In this document: piece by piece, positions 34,251 through 45,874 of the stretch
How positions within the stretch are numbered: position 1 is the first letter of the stretch
Layout: each line of letters begins with the position of its first letter
Source: Euonymus europaeus
Taxonomy: Eukaryota > Streptophyta > Magnoliopsida > Celastrales > Celastraceae
DNA: 64,000 bases
Direction of reading: 5' to 3'
NCBI GenBank assembly: GCA_963580455.1
Contig: OY756972.1
Location: 6,091,001 to 6,155,000, forward strand
The notes under the pieces: generated by a model
Databases searched by the model: none
Seen by the model: the letters and a program-made list of their open reading frames with translations, nothing else
What the model was told of the DNA's origin: nothing
Made by a program: the position numbers and the translations under genes

Positions 34251-34563
34251 CGAGTCCGTTAGAGTTTAGCGAATTCGTTCTCCTTAGTGTTTAACATTTA
34301 TTGTTTAGGTTACAGTATGAAAATTCGATACACGAGCCCGTTAGGATTTAACGAATCCGTTTCCCTTAGGATTTAACACTTATATATTGTTTAGGTTACA
34401 ACATAAAAATACGATACATGAGTCCATTAGGGTTTAGCGAATCCGTTCCCCTTGTAGTTAACACTTGTTGTATAGGTTATAATATGAAAATACGATACAC
34501 GAGTCCATTAGGGTTTAGCAAATTCGTTCCTCTTAGGGTTTAACATTTATTGTTTAGGTAGAG
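34251..34563. repeat. ~82-bp tandem array, about 4 copies
   Basis: Units begin CGAGTCCGTT or TGAGTCCATT at 34251, 34333, 34419 and 34500 (periods 82, 86 and 81). Each contains TTAGGGTTTAGCGAATCCGTT-like text, then TTAGGGTTTAACA, then TTGTTTAGGTTACA. The embedded TTAGGGTTTA is close to two joined plant telomere motifs, but it appears only twice per unit. No transposon ends flank the array. Confidence 0.88.
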
Positions 34564-36580
34564 TAGTAGAAAAAAAATTACATAGCATATATACTAATTA
34601 AATTGTTCTTAAAAAATAATATAATTAAAAAAGTACGTTAAAAACTATCGATGATGAGTCTCGTTAGAGAGAGTTTAGGTGATGAGTTCGAATATGCAAT
34701 TTTTTTTGAAATTTACCATGTATCTTGAGAGAGAAAACGTTTTAAAATTTTGTTTATAAAAAAATACAAAAGTTGTAGTGAATTGTACTCCATTCCAAAT
34801 AAGTTTTATGGGTGAACTTAAACATTAATAAATTTATAAAAATATACTCACTTGCAATTCTCTAAGAAAAATGTACCCTCCTAACTCTCCCTCTCCCTCT
34901 CTTGAGAGCTCTGTCCGTGTCTTTCACTCTTTCTACGTCTAGGGTTTTGATTCTCTATCAACATTTTTTTAGTAGTTTAACAAGCATTCAAGATAATAAA
35001 AAGCCATAATTTACGACTCTTTTTGTTGGTTTGAGTTTTGGCTCTATTTTTACTCAAAAGAGTCTTTTAGTACGCTCTCATTCTCTCCATATTCAATTTT
35101 TAAATGTTTGTCATGTATGTTTCATCTATAGATAAAAGTTGCTCAAAACTTTATTAATAATGTTAATTATATAACTCGTCAAGTACTATTATTATTGTAA
35201 AATAAAGATGTAATATTTTATTTCTCAATATTATTATTAGTGATTATTTTCATTCCATATAAATAATCCAAAAAAAATTGATGGTGCCGCCCCAGACCCC
35301 ACTGTTTAATTGTGCCCTCAAAGTTCGGATCCTAAATTTCTCACCGTCTTCAACTTAATCTCATATATATATATATATATATGGTGTGCATGGCGTTAAT
35401 GGCATACCGACATCCTGTAAAACGCGGCATATGCACTCATGCATATGAACTCATCATGACATCCTAAACCCTAAAATAAGGGTTAATATGTTGACCAGTT
35501 TCGTTTACGCGTACGATTAAGGAGACAAAAATGTAATAAATTAAATGCAGAAGACTACAACCACTTAGGAATGATAGATTTATTTAAGCACAAATCCATT
35601 CAGTCGGAAGACTCAAATTCTGACTCTCCAACACATTGTACATCTTACGACTTTTTGGCTGCCTTTCTTTTTTATTTTTCTCTGAATCCCAGAAAGGATT
35701 GGGATTCGAACTCGATATTCGAAATTACATATAAATCAACTCCTAAATTGTTTGCATTTCTTTCTCTTTTTTATGATGAATATATAAGATCTTGCAACAT
35801 ATACAGTGAAGCGATTAATCAAGTATAATATATTACCTCTGATAACATAACAAATTCGGAAGGAGCCTAGCTACTAGCCAACTGGTTAATTTATGGAACT
35901 AAAAGTTGAAGAGATAATTCCAGTAGAACATGATCAATACAGCTGGCTGTATGCAATTCTAATTATTGATTTAACATTGTTGACAAAAGATGCTTATAGT
36001 TTTTTCATGTCTGTAATAATATAAAATTAAAAAAATATATATATTAGCCATAGCTAGCTAGCTTGGGTAAATCCAAAACGAGTTGTAATCTACTGGAAGA
36101 CACTAGTTCTCATCATATAATCACTTAAACAAAAAAAAAAATTTTGATTCGTATCATTTTCAAACTGTTTCACCAGTTTATTTAGCAGCTAAGTTAAAAT
36201 TAAACTGGTGTTAATAGTTTTCCTGCGTAGTACATGGTCTAAGAGCATCAGAATCAGATTATCTTAACACATCTTAAAATATAGATAAAATGCCTTCGTT
36301 TTCTAGTCTACAGATTCACTAACCTACCAATATAGCATCAAATTAATTATTTATTATTTTATTAACTTTTATAATAAGATATTAAATGATTGTCTTTATT
36401 AATAATAAGTACATATTGATTACAATATAATAATAATAATAATAATAATAATACGAATTAATTTTGTTAAAAATAAAAAAATATAATTTTCAAAGCATCC
36501 AATCATAAAATTAATTCGTGCCTCCCATTCAGATTGATGAAATTACAAAATTAATGGGTAAAGAATAAAAAAGAACATAA
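34564..36580. other. Intergenic, no gene seen
   Basis: AT-rich, with an AT run near 35366-35382 and (AAT)n near 36427-36453. GATGGTGCCGCCCCAGACCCC at 35280 resembles the end of a hAT but has no partner. The 85-codon frame at 35571 has no recognisable features. Confidence 0.5.
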
Positions 36581-36582
36581 GG

Positions 36583-37186
36583 AATATAAATTAAAGAGAG
36601 ATAGATTTTTTAAGGATTATAAGATTATTAAGAATTAACCGTTTGGGGGGAGGAGATAGATGATCTCCTCCCCTCCTCCTCTGCCCAAATCGCACCATCT
36701 CCCTTCTCTCCCTTCATCCACCATCTCCTCATCCCATGAGTTTGATCTGCCCCTTATTTATTAGATCTGGTTTTCTATTTTTATTTGAATAAGGATTTTG
36801 TAGGGATTCTATTCTCCAGTTTTAGATCTCCACCATCAGTCGCAAATCTTTGACCATCCATGTTCTCGATGTATTCTAGTGACATAAACTGAATTTCTAG
36901 CGCTGGGGTTTTTAGATATGAGGGAAGATCCATGTCGTATATCAAAGTTGTATTTGTTTGTTTTTGTTTAGATTGTTCTGATTTTTCACGAGACAATGCT
37001 ATCCGATATATTTGATGTGACCTGATTTAGTTTTTTCTTTTTTTTATTCGTTGGAGGTTGTTCTTCGGCTTGTAATTCCTCTATGGAAGTTTATAAATTT
37101 TTTTTAAGTCATTTTGGAGTCGGTAAGTGTGACTTTTCAGATAATGAATAAATTGATGGGTTTCCAACCATTTAAAAAAAAAAAAA
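36583..37186 (+). mobile_element. LINE-like retroposon with poly(A) tail
   Basis: A segment with a CT-rich 5' part (CTCCTCCCCTCCTCCTCTG) ends in a run of about 14 A at 37173-37186. AAAAAAGAACATA occurs both at about 36570-36582 and straight after the tail, a plausible target duplication whose edges blur into the A run. There is no reverse transcriptase. It resembles the insert at 31676-32328 in its size and its pyrimidine-rich start. Confidence 0.5.
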
Positions 37187-37483
37187 AGAACATACAAAAT
37201 TAAGAGAGAGAGAATGAGAGAGAGAGAGAGACTTTACAATAGATAAAAGAAGGAAATGCTTTGCAAAATTTACATCCACACACAATGAGTATGACTTCAC
37301 GTGCAATGTCCTGTAGATAATTTGTTCCATTTCGCCCTTTTAAAAGCACCATTTCACCGTTCATTCCTTAACCACCCATAAAGCCAAAGATGGTCTCTTT
37401 TGGGATCTCTATCCTACCACTTCTTTTTTAATTAAGCTTCTTTATCAGTTTGTGTTTACGTATACCTGTGCCTGCGAGAGAGA

Positions 37484-38484
37484 ATGGCAGTAGCTTTCCA
37501 CCAAGACCTCTACAACTTACTAGAAAACAACTGGAGCAACCACATTATTGACCTAGAAAATGAAGAAGAAGAAGAAGAAGAGAAAGCAAGCTCATTTTAT
37601 TTTCTCGACAACCAAACGGATAGTTGGAATTCTTCCATTTCTGATTTCAACAATTTGCAGCTAAGTAACAGCAATGCATCCTCAGATTTGAACATTCCAT
37701 CCAGAGATACATCCACAGACATGACTACTACTACTACTACTAAGAGACGCCGCTCCGGGTCCAGAAAGAACAAACAAGAAATCGAGAACCAGCGAATTAC
37801 TCACATTGCTGTGGAGCGCAATCGAAGAAAGCTAATGAATCAGTATCTCTCCGTGCTTCGATCTCTAATGCCCGAATCCTATGTTCAAAGGGTATGTATA
37901 TATGCCGCATTTATCTCTTGTTACAGTTTTTGTTAAGTAAGCCAGAATCATTAACTAATTATCTTCCTGTATGTGTAGGCTGATCAAGCTTCAATAATCG
38001 GCGGCGCGATCAATTTTGTTAAGGAGCTTGAGCAGACAATACACTTAGCTAATAAGAAGTCACAAACTTTCTCTGAATTCTTCACATTCCCACAGTACTC
38101 AAAATCCGAGGTTGGAGATGTAGAAGTGACAATGGTGGAGACTCATGCCAACGTCAAAATAAGGTCGAAAAGGCGGCCGAAGCAGCTCTTGAAGTTGGTT
38201 TCTGGGTTGCAGAGTTTGTGTCTCACTGTTCTTCACCTTAATGTCACAACAGCTCAACAGATTGTCCTCTACTCTGTCAGTGTCAAGGTTCGTTGTTGAT
38301 AAACTGATTTTACTTAAACGAGATAATTAATTAAGAAAAAAATCATGTAATTAATGATTTTGCGGAGTGATTTCTTAATTGGTTTAATTGATTGACGCAG
38401 GTAGAAGAGGAGTGTAAGCTGAGTTCAGTGGATGAGATTGCAACAGCAGTGTATGAGTTGCTAGGTAGGATTCAACCAAATTAA
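37484..38484 (+). CDS. bHLH transcription factor, subgroup Ia-like (complete, 3 exons)
   Basis: Exons 37484-37891, 37979-38287 and 38401-38484 are joined at GT-AG sites in phase 0, giving 266 residues. A poly-Glu run (about residues 27-33) and a poly-Thr run (81-86) precede a basic stretch KRRRSGSRK. The bHLH domain spans about residues 103-155, with the E-box-contacting H107, E111 and R115 in [11 protein letters not shown]. Exon 1 ends in helix 1/loop ([10 protein letters not shown]) and exon 2 opens with [18 protein letters not shown], characteristic of the clade that includes bHLH94/96/71 and SPCH/MUTE/FAMA. The C-terminal 100 residues resemble the ACT-like dimerisation domain. It should be a nuclear DNA-binding dimer. 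The exact orthologue is not assigned. No breaks were seen. Confidence 0.92.
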
Positions 38485-39080
38485 ATGTTGTGTGTTAATT
38501 AATTAAAATAATTTAGCATTTGTGATTTTCACTCTATTTTTCAAGTCTATCTGACAAGTCATGTTTCCAGTTTTTATTTGGGTATTTTTCGTGGTTTGAA
38601 TTTATTTTATTCCTTTCAACCTTAATTTTTGTAATTTTTTCATGGCTTTTCAGCAACAAATTCTAAAAATGAAAGCCAACCATGACCATCATCTTCAAGA
38701 GCCTAGCCTAGCTAATTGTTAGAAATCTCAATCCAAATAGATTAAAAAATATTGTATAAAATAGTCATAGGCTGCACGAATTTGTTCTCTAAAATACTTA
38801 AACCCAAAAACGCATTTGCCATGTGAATAATGTTAGATCTTTACTTATATATCACTCAATTGAGTTATGTCAATCCTATAAACAATGATAAGTATTGACA
38901 CCAATTCGAGAGTGATGGAGGTTGAATTATAATTGTGATTAGAGATATGCATTGTAATTATGAATTGAAATTTAATTTCTTATATTAATTTCCCAGCACC
39001 ATATTTGGACAAAACAATTTTAATATGGACCATTTTTTATTTTTATTTTAACTTATCCATTTCAATTTATCCGGCAAAAA
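38485..39080. other. Intergenic between bHLH and small gene
   Basis: AT-rich sequence without a supported gene. The first 100-200 bp are presumably the bHLH 3' UTR, but no unambiguous AATAAA was found. Confidence 0.5.
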
Positions 39081-39082
39081 GA

Positions 39083-39180
39083 TTTAGCGGGCTTCATGTC
39101 GGCCCAATATTAGAATGGGCTCAAATCTTTTGCATGGGCTATATATCTAATGGGCGTTGCTTTTGGGCCCATGATAATGT
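39083..39180 (+). promoter_or_regulatory. Promoter with a cluster of TGGGC(C/T) site II motifs and TATA
   Basis: Within about 100 bp there are CGGCCCAAT, AATGGGCTC, CATGGGCTATATATC, AATGGGCG and TTGGGCCCATG. TGGGCC/TGGGCT elements (site II) are recognised by TCP factors and are common upstream of plant genes for mitochondrial, ribosomal and cell-growth proteins. The ATATAT in GGGCTATATATCT may serve as a TATA box. The cluster lies 100-190 bp before the ATG at 39276. Confidence 0.55.
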
Positions 39181-39275
39181 TGGAACCCCTTTGGAGTTTC
39201 TGAAGATTTGTTGCATCAGATTCCAAGGAATTCTGTACCCAAAAAGCTTGTTGAAGGAGACGAAAGAGAGTAAGA

Positions 39276-39428
39276 ATGACGTTTATGAGGGCAGAACCAT
39301 TGGTGACGAAGCTTGCAGTGCTAGCTAAGTACGTTGTTCTTCCAGGTTCCATGGTGGCTGCTTTGTTCTACTCCCCTCCTGACTATTATTACTATTCCAA
39401 GCCAGATAAATCATCCAAATTGTTCGTA
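39276..39428 (+). CDS. First exon of an unrecognised small protein
   Basis: The frame begins MTFMRAEPLVTKLAVLAKYV and continues VLPGSMVAALFYSPPDYYYY before a basic, polar end (SKPDKSSK). A hydrophobic stretch at about residues 9-31 could be one membrane segment. The ATG at 39285 is an alternative start. After TTG TTC a GTATCT could be an intron donor at 39429; without splicing the frame runs to 39656 with intron-like composition. The site II promoter supports a real, housekeeping-type gene. I do not recognise the family. Downstream the locus is filled by transposons; a candidate last exon at 57602-57619 is discussed under findings. Confidence 0.5.
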
Positions 39429-39808
39429 TCTTCCTTCTCCTTGATCCGTTTACAAATTATTTTCCTTCTGTTATTTTTTGTTTGTCATCGTTTGTGGTTA
39501 ACTGTTCGACGAAGTTTCCGACGCGGAAATGCTATCTATGATCTCAATCTGAATCGATGTGATTGTTTTTCGCGTCCATGCGATTTTGAATTTTCTGCAA
39601 AATTTTTGGATTCCCAACTGTGGAAAATTGCATTAGGGATTAGCATGTTAGTATAGTTGTGCTCAATCTATTGTGATTTGCTTGTTTTTTAGTCCATATT
39701 TACCCAATTGGATCCGTATTTGAGCGAATCCAGCTAATCGTATATGGAATAGAAATCATTTTGAGTTTTTATTCACTTATGTGCTCTGTATGCGATGACT
39801 CCATCCGT

Positions 39809-39864
39809 GATTGTTTTTAGTGGATGTCAATCTTAGTGGTAAGAAACAAAAATAAAGAACATGC
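39809..39864. repeat. Left remnant of the 148-bp tandem array
   Basis: GATTGTTTTTAGTGGATGTC here recurs at about 49937, on the other side of the copia element. The array was therefore continuous before that element inserted. Confidence 0.75.
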
Positions 39865-40109
39865 TGTTAACTTAGATAGTCTCTCACTCATCACAATCAT
39901 CAATAGGGAAATAAGCTCACTCTATTGAACGAACAAGCTCTGGCTTTATACAGCCTTACAAAACAGAAATGAGATAAAAGTGCAACCACGATTACATGAT
40001 CTAATTCAAAGTCTATCCTGAGTCCTAATAACTCTGGCCTTATTAACAAAAAGTAGTAAAACATGCCAAGTCCTAAGACTTAGTCAGCAAGTAGTTTGAA
40101 GCTCCAACG
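39865..40109 (-). repeat. 3' LTR (minus-strand copia)
   Basis: This block matches 49586-49840 throughout (for example CAAGCTCTGGCTTTATACA) with many single-base differences, indicating an old insertion. Its outer edge is TGTTAAC. The inner edge abuts a purine-rich tract on the minus strand (AAGGGAGGAC). Confidence 0.9.
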
Positions 40110-40139
40110 AGTCCTCCCTTAAACTGCATTGCATACAGC

Positions 40140-41622
40140 AATTAGTTTACCCATTAGGCATTCTGCAATCCAAGCAACCTTCCGAATCTTTCAAAATCAT
40201 CAAGCTTTAATGGTTTCGTCATGACACCTGCTACTTGATTCTTGATTCTTGATTCTGTGAACTGCAATGCACCAACTCCACCACACCGTCTTTGCAAAGA
40301 TCACGAAGGAAATGGAAATTTTATAGAAGTATTGTCACAAAAAAATCATAGTGGACTTACTTTGACTGTAGCCAAGCTTTTCAAGAACCCTTCTCATCCA
40401 TACGTAGTGGCATGCACAGTAAGCTGAAGAGATGAATTCAGCCTCTGTGGTAGATAGAGTAAAGACAGGTTGTTTCTTGAAGGACCATGCCACAGCTCAC
40501 CAGACGTACTCTTGCGATCATCAATATCACCTACATAGTCGCTATCCGGAAAAGCCACTAATTCTTCACCATTCGCAGCATCACTTCTGTAACAAATTCT
40601 CAACTCCACCGTGCCTTTCACTTACCTCAGAAACCTCTTGATAGCTTGCATGTGTAGCTCTGTTGGGTTCTCCATATATTGGCTAACCAAGCTCGCCACA
40701 AACATAAGATCCAGCCTTTTCATTGTCAAATACATCAAACTTACTACCACTTGTCTGTATTGAGTTGTATCCACATGAGCTCCTCCTTCATCTCTTGAAA
40801 GCTTGAAACCTGGCACAGTAAGATTTTGTACTGAGTTGGAGTTATTCATACCAAACTTCTCTAGAACCTCCTGTGCATACTTCCTCTGGCTTAAGTAAAT
40901 TCCCTCCTTGTTTTGCACAATCTCAACATTGAGAAAGAACTTTATTGTCATCTCGAACTCCGACATCATTGAAGCCTTAAACTCTTCAAACATCTCGGTA
41001 TCACTTCCTGTAAATATCAGGCCATCTACATACAAGCTTACTATCAACATCTTACCTTCTCCTTCAACTTGATAAACAAGGTGTGCTCGTATGGACATTG
41101 CTCAAAGCCTTCCTTGATGAAGTACGCCTCTATTTTGCTGAACTAAGCTCGAGTAGCTTGCTTTAGCCCATACAACGCTTTCTTCAGCTTGTAAACTTTG
41201 TTCTCCTCTCCTTTCTTCACATAACCTTCAGGCTTATCAACATATACATCTTCTTCTAGCTTTCCATGTAAGAACGTGCTCTTCACATCTAGTTGAAAGA
41301 CATTCCATTTTCTTTGTTCAGCTAAAGCTAAAACCATTCTAACGGTGTCCCACCTAGCAATCGGTGCAAATAACTCAGTGTAGTCAATCCCATGCTACTG
41401 GGGCATACCCCTTTGCGACAAGTTGAGCTTTAAACTTGTCAGCCTCTCCCTTCTCATTGAGCTTTGTTTTGTAGATCCATTTCACTCCTATTTTTCTAGC
41501 TCTATTTGGCAAATTAGTCAAGCTCCATGTATCATTCTCTCAATTGAGTTTAGCTCATTTTCCATTGCTGTGCGCCACTACATACTCACTGCTGCTGCTT
41601 TCTTATAAAAACTTGGATCATC
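40140..41622 (-). pseudogene. copia reverse transcriptase and RNase H
   Basis: Minus-strand frames show reverse transcriptase ([20 protein letters not shown], then [18 protein letters not shown] at 41337-41143; SLYVDGLIFTG at 41098-40980, where the family has a YxDD-type motif). RNase H follows at 40621-40394 with FPDSDYVGDIDDRKSTSG. The YVDD motif reads YVDG, so a catalytic Asp is lost. Several stops interrupt the sequence. Confidence 0.88.
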
Positions 41623-42317
41623 CAAGGTTTTAAAAATTGTTTTCAGGAACCGAGGCGCTTACCTTTTATGAGGTGTAAGCCTCAGGAAAAATCAACAAAG
41701 TACTGGTGAATGTTGAACACAATCCGATGATAGAATTGTTAAATGAGAAGATAAATTTGATGGTGAGAATAGTTTCTACAACATTTCAAGCATAATAAAT
41801 TCTTATTGTTGGCAGGGTCAAATATAAATGAAATATATAATTGGTTGTAATACCTTAGTAGATAAGAATAAAAAAGTTAAAAAATTACCAGGTCTCTGAA
41901 TCTCCATGAAAAGGCAGGGGTCACAGTGAAGGATGGTAGAAAACAACATAAGAACTGAACCTCACAACTCAAATAAGAGAACCACAGCTATTCAACTTTT
42001 GTCGAAATCCACAAAGTGATGAGATGCAGATGCCTGACGAGAAGAATTGAAGAAAGGGAAGAGAGGAATTGAAGAAAACGAGAAGGAGCAGCAGAAGCCA
42101 TGTGCGAAAGAAGGAACCGGAGAAGTTTAGACAATCCAGCTAGGATTTTTTGGGTTTTACTAGCGTCCAATCTGACCAAAAGACTGGACGCCGTACAGTC
42201 CATTCCATTGGACGACACGTGGATGTTGACTAGTCAATATCTATAAATGATTTTTAATTTTTTTTCAAAATTTTATTATGAGAATGATATGACAGAAATG
42301 GGTATAAAGTTTTAACT

Positions 42318-42660
42318 TATTACTAACGAAAAATTTGCGATGAAAACAATTTTTTATTTTTTCCATTCTTTTGTCGATGAATTATTTACAGAATTTTTAT
42401 TTTGCTAATGGATTACTGATGAAATTTATTTATTTTATATTTTTTGTCGACGGATACGGAATTTAATTTTTAAATTTTTGGCTGATCAATTATCGATGAA
42501 AAATCCATCGTTAATTACCAACGAATTTTTTTTCATCGGTGTTTAGATTACCCATGACGGTTTTAACGATGAAAATTTTCGATCAGTAATCAATATTATC
42601 GATGGATTTTTAGGATTATCGACAAAAAATTCTGTTTATAATTCGTGGAGTTCTTTTAGT
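42318..42660. mobile_element. CACTA-type subterminal repeat array
   Basis: Many copies of ATCGATGAAAA, TTTTCATCG and CGATGGATTTT in both orientations fill this stretch. The right edge reads GAGTTCTTTTAGTG, whose reverse complement CACTAAAAGAACTC is a near-canonical CACTA terminus. The left CACTA end is missing, so this is a truncated non-autonomous En/Spm-like piece nested in the hAT. Confidence 0.6.
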
Positions 42661-43043
42661 GAGATTAACGTCGTCGAATTATTAATTGCGGCAAGATAGA
42701 CATTTATGTAATTTTTTTAATGGTGGAAATTAAAATATTAAATCTAATGGTAGATAAGAGACGGTGCCGCATATCCGAAACAAGTATATATCTTGAAAAT
42801 ATTAATTAGGGGCAAACTAAGTATTTAGTGTGCAATGACATGGGTATTGTAATTTTATTTTATTTTAAATGTTATTTTTTTTCAATGGTGGAGATTATAC
42901 CATTTAATCTAATGATAAAAAGGTAGATTATTTTTGTACAGTTATTTGACTGTTTTGTAATTCAGCCTGGATTTTTTTTGAACTTTTCTGGGCTTTTTTG
43001 AACTTTTCTGGGCTCTTTTGGTTAATTGGGCTAATAAACTAAC

Positions 43044-43975
43044 CAAGGTTTTAAAAATCGTTTTTAGGAATCGAGGCGCTCACCTTGTATGAGGCGAGGC
43101 GTAAGCCTCAAAGTGAATCAACAAAATAATTAAAGACTTCAAGTGTATGACTCTAAATAATATGAATACCATCATTTATCAATTCAAAAGATATTAAAGC
43201 ATCAAAAGCCTAAAAGTTTAATCCAAACCAAAACAAAATAAATATTCATAGTTTATCTCTAAGTCGGCAAGTCCTTAATTCCATATTAAAATCTGAAAGT
43301 CATCATCATCTTCATCACTTGTTGGGTCCTCCAAGGAGTCATCCGCATATTCGCAAAATAAAAAAACGCAGGGATTCGCAAAGCAGGGACGAAGTGAGAG
43401 AGAGAACTGAGAAGAAAAGAGAGAAGCAGAACTGCAGAAGAGAAGTGAGCAGAAGAGAGAGAGAGGAACTGAAAAGAATAAAGAGAAGCAGAACTGCAGA
43501 AGAGAAGTGAGCAGAAGAGAGAGAGAGAGGAACTGAGAAGAAAAGAGAGAAGCAGAACTGCAGAAGAGAAGTGAGCAGAAGAGAGAGAGAGAGAGGAACT
43601 GAGAAGCAGAAGAGAGAGAGAGGGAGAGATGAAATACCTAGAGCTGGAGAGGAGGGCGATCGGCGATGTCGCTGAATCTTCTTTCCAGCAGCTGCGATGT
43701 CTCTCACTCTTCAATTAGGGCAGGCGAGAAGAAACTATGAGGTGCGACAGAGCTGGAGCTGGCGAGCTGCTTACTGGGTCTTCAATTTCAGAGCAGAAAA
43801 CCCACAAAAACAGCCCAGGTTTCATGTCGTACGCCTCGTCCGCCTCAGAACCTCAGTGTCTGAGGCGGACGCCTCTCCTGAAACTCTCCCAGGCGTACGC
43901 CTGGGATCGGCGGAGCTCCGCCTCAGTTCGAGGCGCGCCTCGAGGCGTCCGCCTCGAACGATTTTTAAAACCATG
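43044..43975. mobile_element. Non-autonomous hAT (AGGCG family), inner copy, TSD AAACTAAC
   Basis: It starts CAAGGTTTTAAAAATCG and ends CGATTTTTAAAACCATG. AAACTAAC is duplicated at 43036-43043 and 43976-43983. About 160 bp at the right end (43815-43965) are packed with AGGCG-NN-CGCCT palindromes. The left end has GAGGCGAGGCGTAAGCCTC. It is homologous, in inverted orientation, to the element at 58971-59931. There is no transposase. Confidence 0.94.
43404..43625. repeat. GA-rich minisatellite with stepwise longer units
   Basis: Units starting GAACTGAGAAGAAAAGAGAG begin at 43404, 43466, 43530 and 43596, giving periods of 62, 64 and 66. The growth comes from an extra GA in the (GA)n tract that ends each unit. 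The array lies within the inner hAT. Confidence 0.85.
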
Positions 43976-44101
43976 AAACTAACACAAGCCCAATTGTCCA
44001 ATTAGACTAAAAAAATTTCAAAGGCCTCATACGCCTCATACATGAGAGGCATATGCCTGGAGGCGTACGCCTCTTACGTTTTTTAAAACACTGGGATCAT
44101 C

Positions 44102-45763
44102 TGAGGTATAACAGACCATATTGACCATATTTTGCATTTCTTCCTCCTCTAACAATATGTCACTTGTGATATAGTCTTGCATCCAGTTTGGTGGTCTCCT
44201 AGTCCTCCCTTCATGTGGAACCGGTGCATCTGCTGAACCATTCGAAGATAAGCTAGTGTTTCCATCGTCATTGAGTTTAGAAGCTTCTTCATATTCGGCT
44301 TTGCTATCACCATATATCATATTCTTCCAACTTTTCATCATCACCACAACTGAGCACATTAATTTTCTCTTCATCTTTCACTTTTGTCCCAATCCCATCT
44401 TTTACTTTCTTCAAAAGTCACATCTCTACTAATCATAATCTTCTTTGTTGCAGGATTGTACAACCTATAAGCCTTTGATCCCTCGCTCAACCCTAGCAGC
44501 ACAATTTCATACTCTCCAATTTGGTCCTTTTGTTTTCATGAATGTGAACATGCCCTATACATCAGAAAACTCGTAAGTCGTAAGTGCTCCACATCTGGTT
44601 TGTTCCCACTCCATGCCGCCTCAAGAGTCACATCTTTGACAGCTTGAGTTAGACTTCGATTAAGAACGTGAACTATTCAATTGACTCCTTATGGCCAAAA
44701 CTCCTTTGACATCTTCTCAGAAAATATACTCCGCACAAGATTGATAATGGTTCTATTTTTGTTCTTAGCAACTCTGTTTTGCTGAGGGTAAAGGCAATCA
44801 TGAGCTGTCTTTTAATTCCATTTGCAGCACAGAATTCATTAAATTCACTGGAGGTAAATTCTCCACCCATATCTGTACGCAAACAACACACATATACCCC
44901 GACTTCTTTCTCAACAAATACTTTGAATCTTTTAAAACAAGCAAATGTCTCACTTTTCTCAAACAAAATACACCCAATATTTGCTAGTATAGTCATCAAT
45001 GAAAGTGAGCATGGACCTTTCTTTTGCTATTCGATTTAGGGCTTCACAAGTCTGCATGAATTAGTTGTAGCCTTTGAGTGGCTCTCCAAAGATTCTTCTT
45101 GGGAATAGGTTCTATGTGCTATTTCCCAACTAGACAGTGCTCACATAGCTTTACTGGAGCTTGGATTGGAGGTAGAACCTTCACCATCTTTTTGTCAGTT
45201 AGAGTTCTCAACCCTATGAAGTTGTGATGACCAAAGCTACAGTGCCATAGTCGAGCCTCATCATCACTAGTGGCTTTCAAACAAGCTGAATCTCTTGCTG
45301 CAAGTGTAGCTAGTACTCCAAACATCCAATTAGCTATCATAGTAGTCTGAGTTATTAAATCTCAGCTAGGATGAAATATCTTGCACATTCCCTAATGAAT
45401 TAGTAAGGCCAACCCATTCTCTTGCAATTGTCCTATGCTTAATAAATTATTTTTGAGCTCAAGGAAGTAAAAGACTCCACTTATTACTTGTGTTATTCCT
45501 CCAACATGCATCTTAACGTTCCCTTTGGCCATCACAAGCATTTTAGCATTATTTCCAAGTTTAACAAAATGTCTAAATGCTTCATCAAAATATGAAAACA
45601 AACCCTTATTACTACTCATGTGGTTGCTACAACAAGAATCCAAAAACCATACCTCATCACTGAATGAGTTGTGACGCTCGGCATGAGACATGAGAAGCAT
45701 CTCATCTTCTTCATCCAATTCTGCATAGTTGGCATTTTTCTCCCATGCATTTAGGGCAGTCAT
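44102..45763 (-). pseudogene. copia protease, integrase and linker
   Basis: Minus-strand blocks are protease 45763-45392 (EVWFLDSCCSNHMSS, with Cys where the DSG triad has Gly), GAG-pre-integrase 45340-45119 (ARLWHCSFGHHNFIGL ... CEHCLVGK), integrase 44999-44673 (CLRTDMGGEFTSSEFNEFC) and linker 44374-44102 (EGRTRRPPNWMQDYI). The blocks are separated by stops or frameshifts. The linker is cut at TSDDPS by the hAT at 41623-44093. Confidence 0.85.
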
Positions 45764-45874
45764 ATTGAAAATACCCTAACTGATGACACTTGTAGCACTC
45801 GATGGTGGCCTTGTTGATTGCTTGTCGGCCTCGACCTCTTCCTCTACCTCTATCACTGTCAGGAGCTCTACCTC

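Larger units (their letters stand above)
41623..44093. mobile_element. Non-autonomous hAT (AGGCG family), outer copy, TSD GGATCATC
   Basis: It starts CAAGGTTTTAAAAATTG and ends AAAAAACACTG-like (reversed: CAGTGTTTTAAAAAACG). The 8-bp duplication GGATCATC flanks it at 41615-41622 and 44094-44101. Both termini carry palindromes of AGGCG/CGCCT, for example GAGGCGTACGCCTC at the right. There is no transposase. The interior holds a CACTA-like segment and another copy of the same family (43044-43975). Confidence 0.92.

Noticed and set aside
34251..34563. Possible CRISPR-like or telomeric array
   Set aside because: Whole 82-bp units repeat without unique spacers, and TTAGGG words are not tandem, so neither applies.
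43286..43714. Two long Ser/Leu-rich minus-strand frames
   Set aside because: They are translations of the GA-rich minisatellite inside a hAT; low complexity and no start context.
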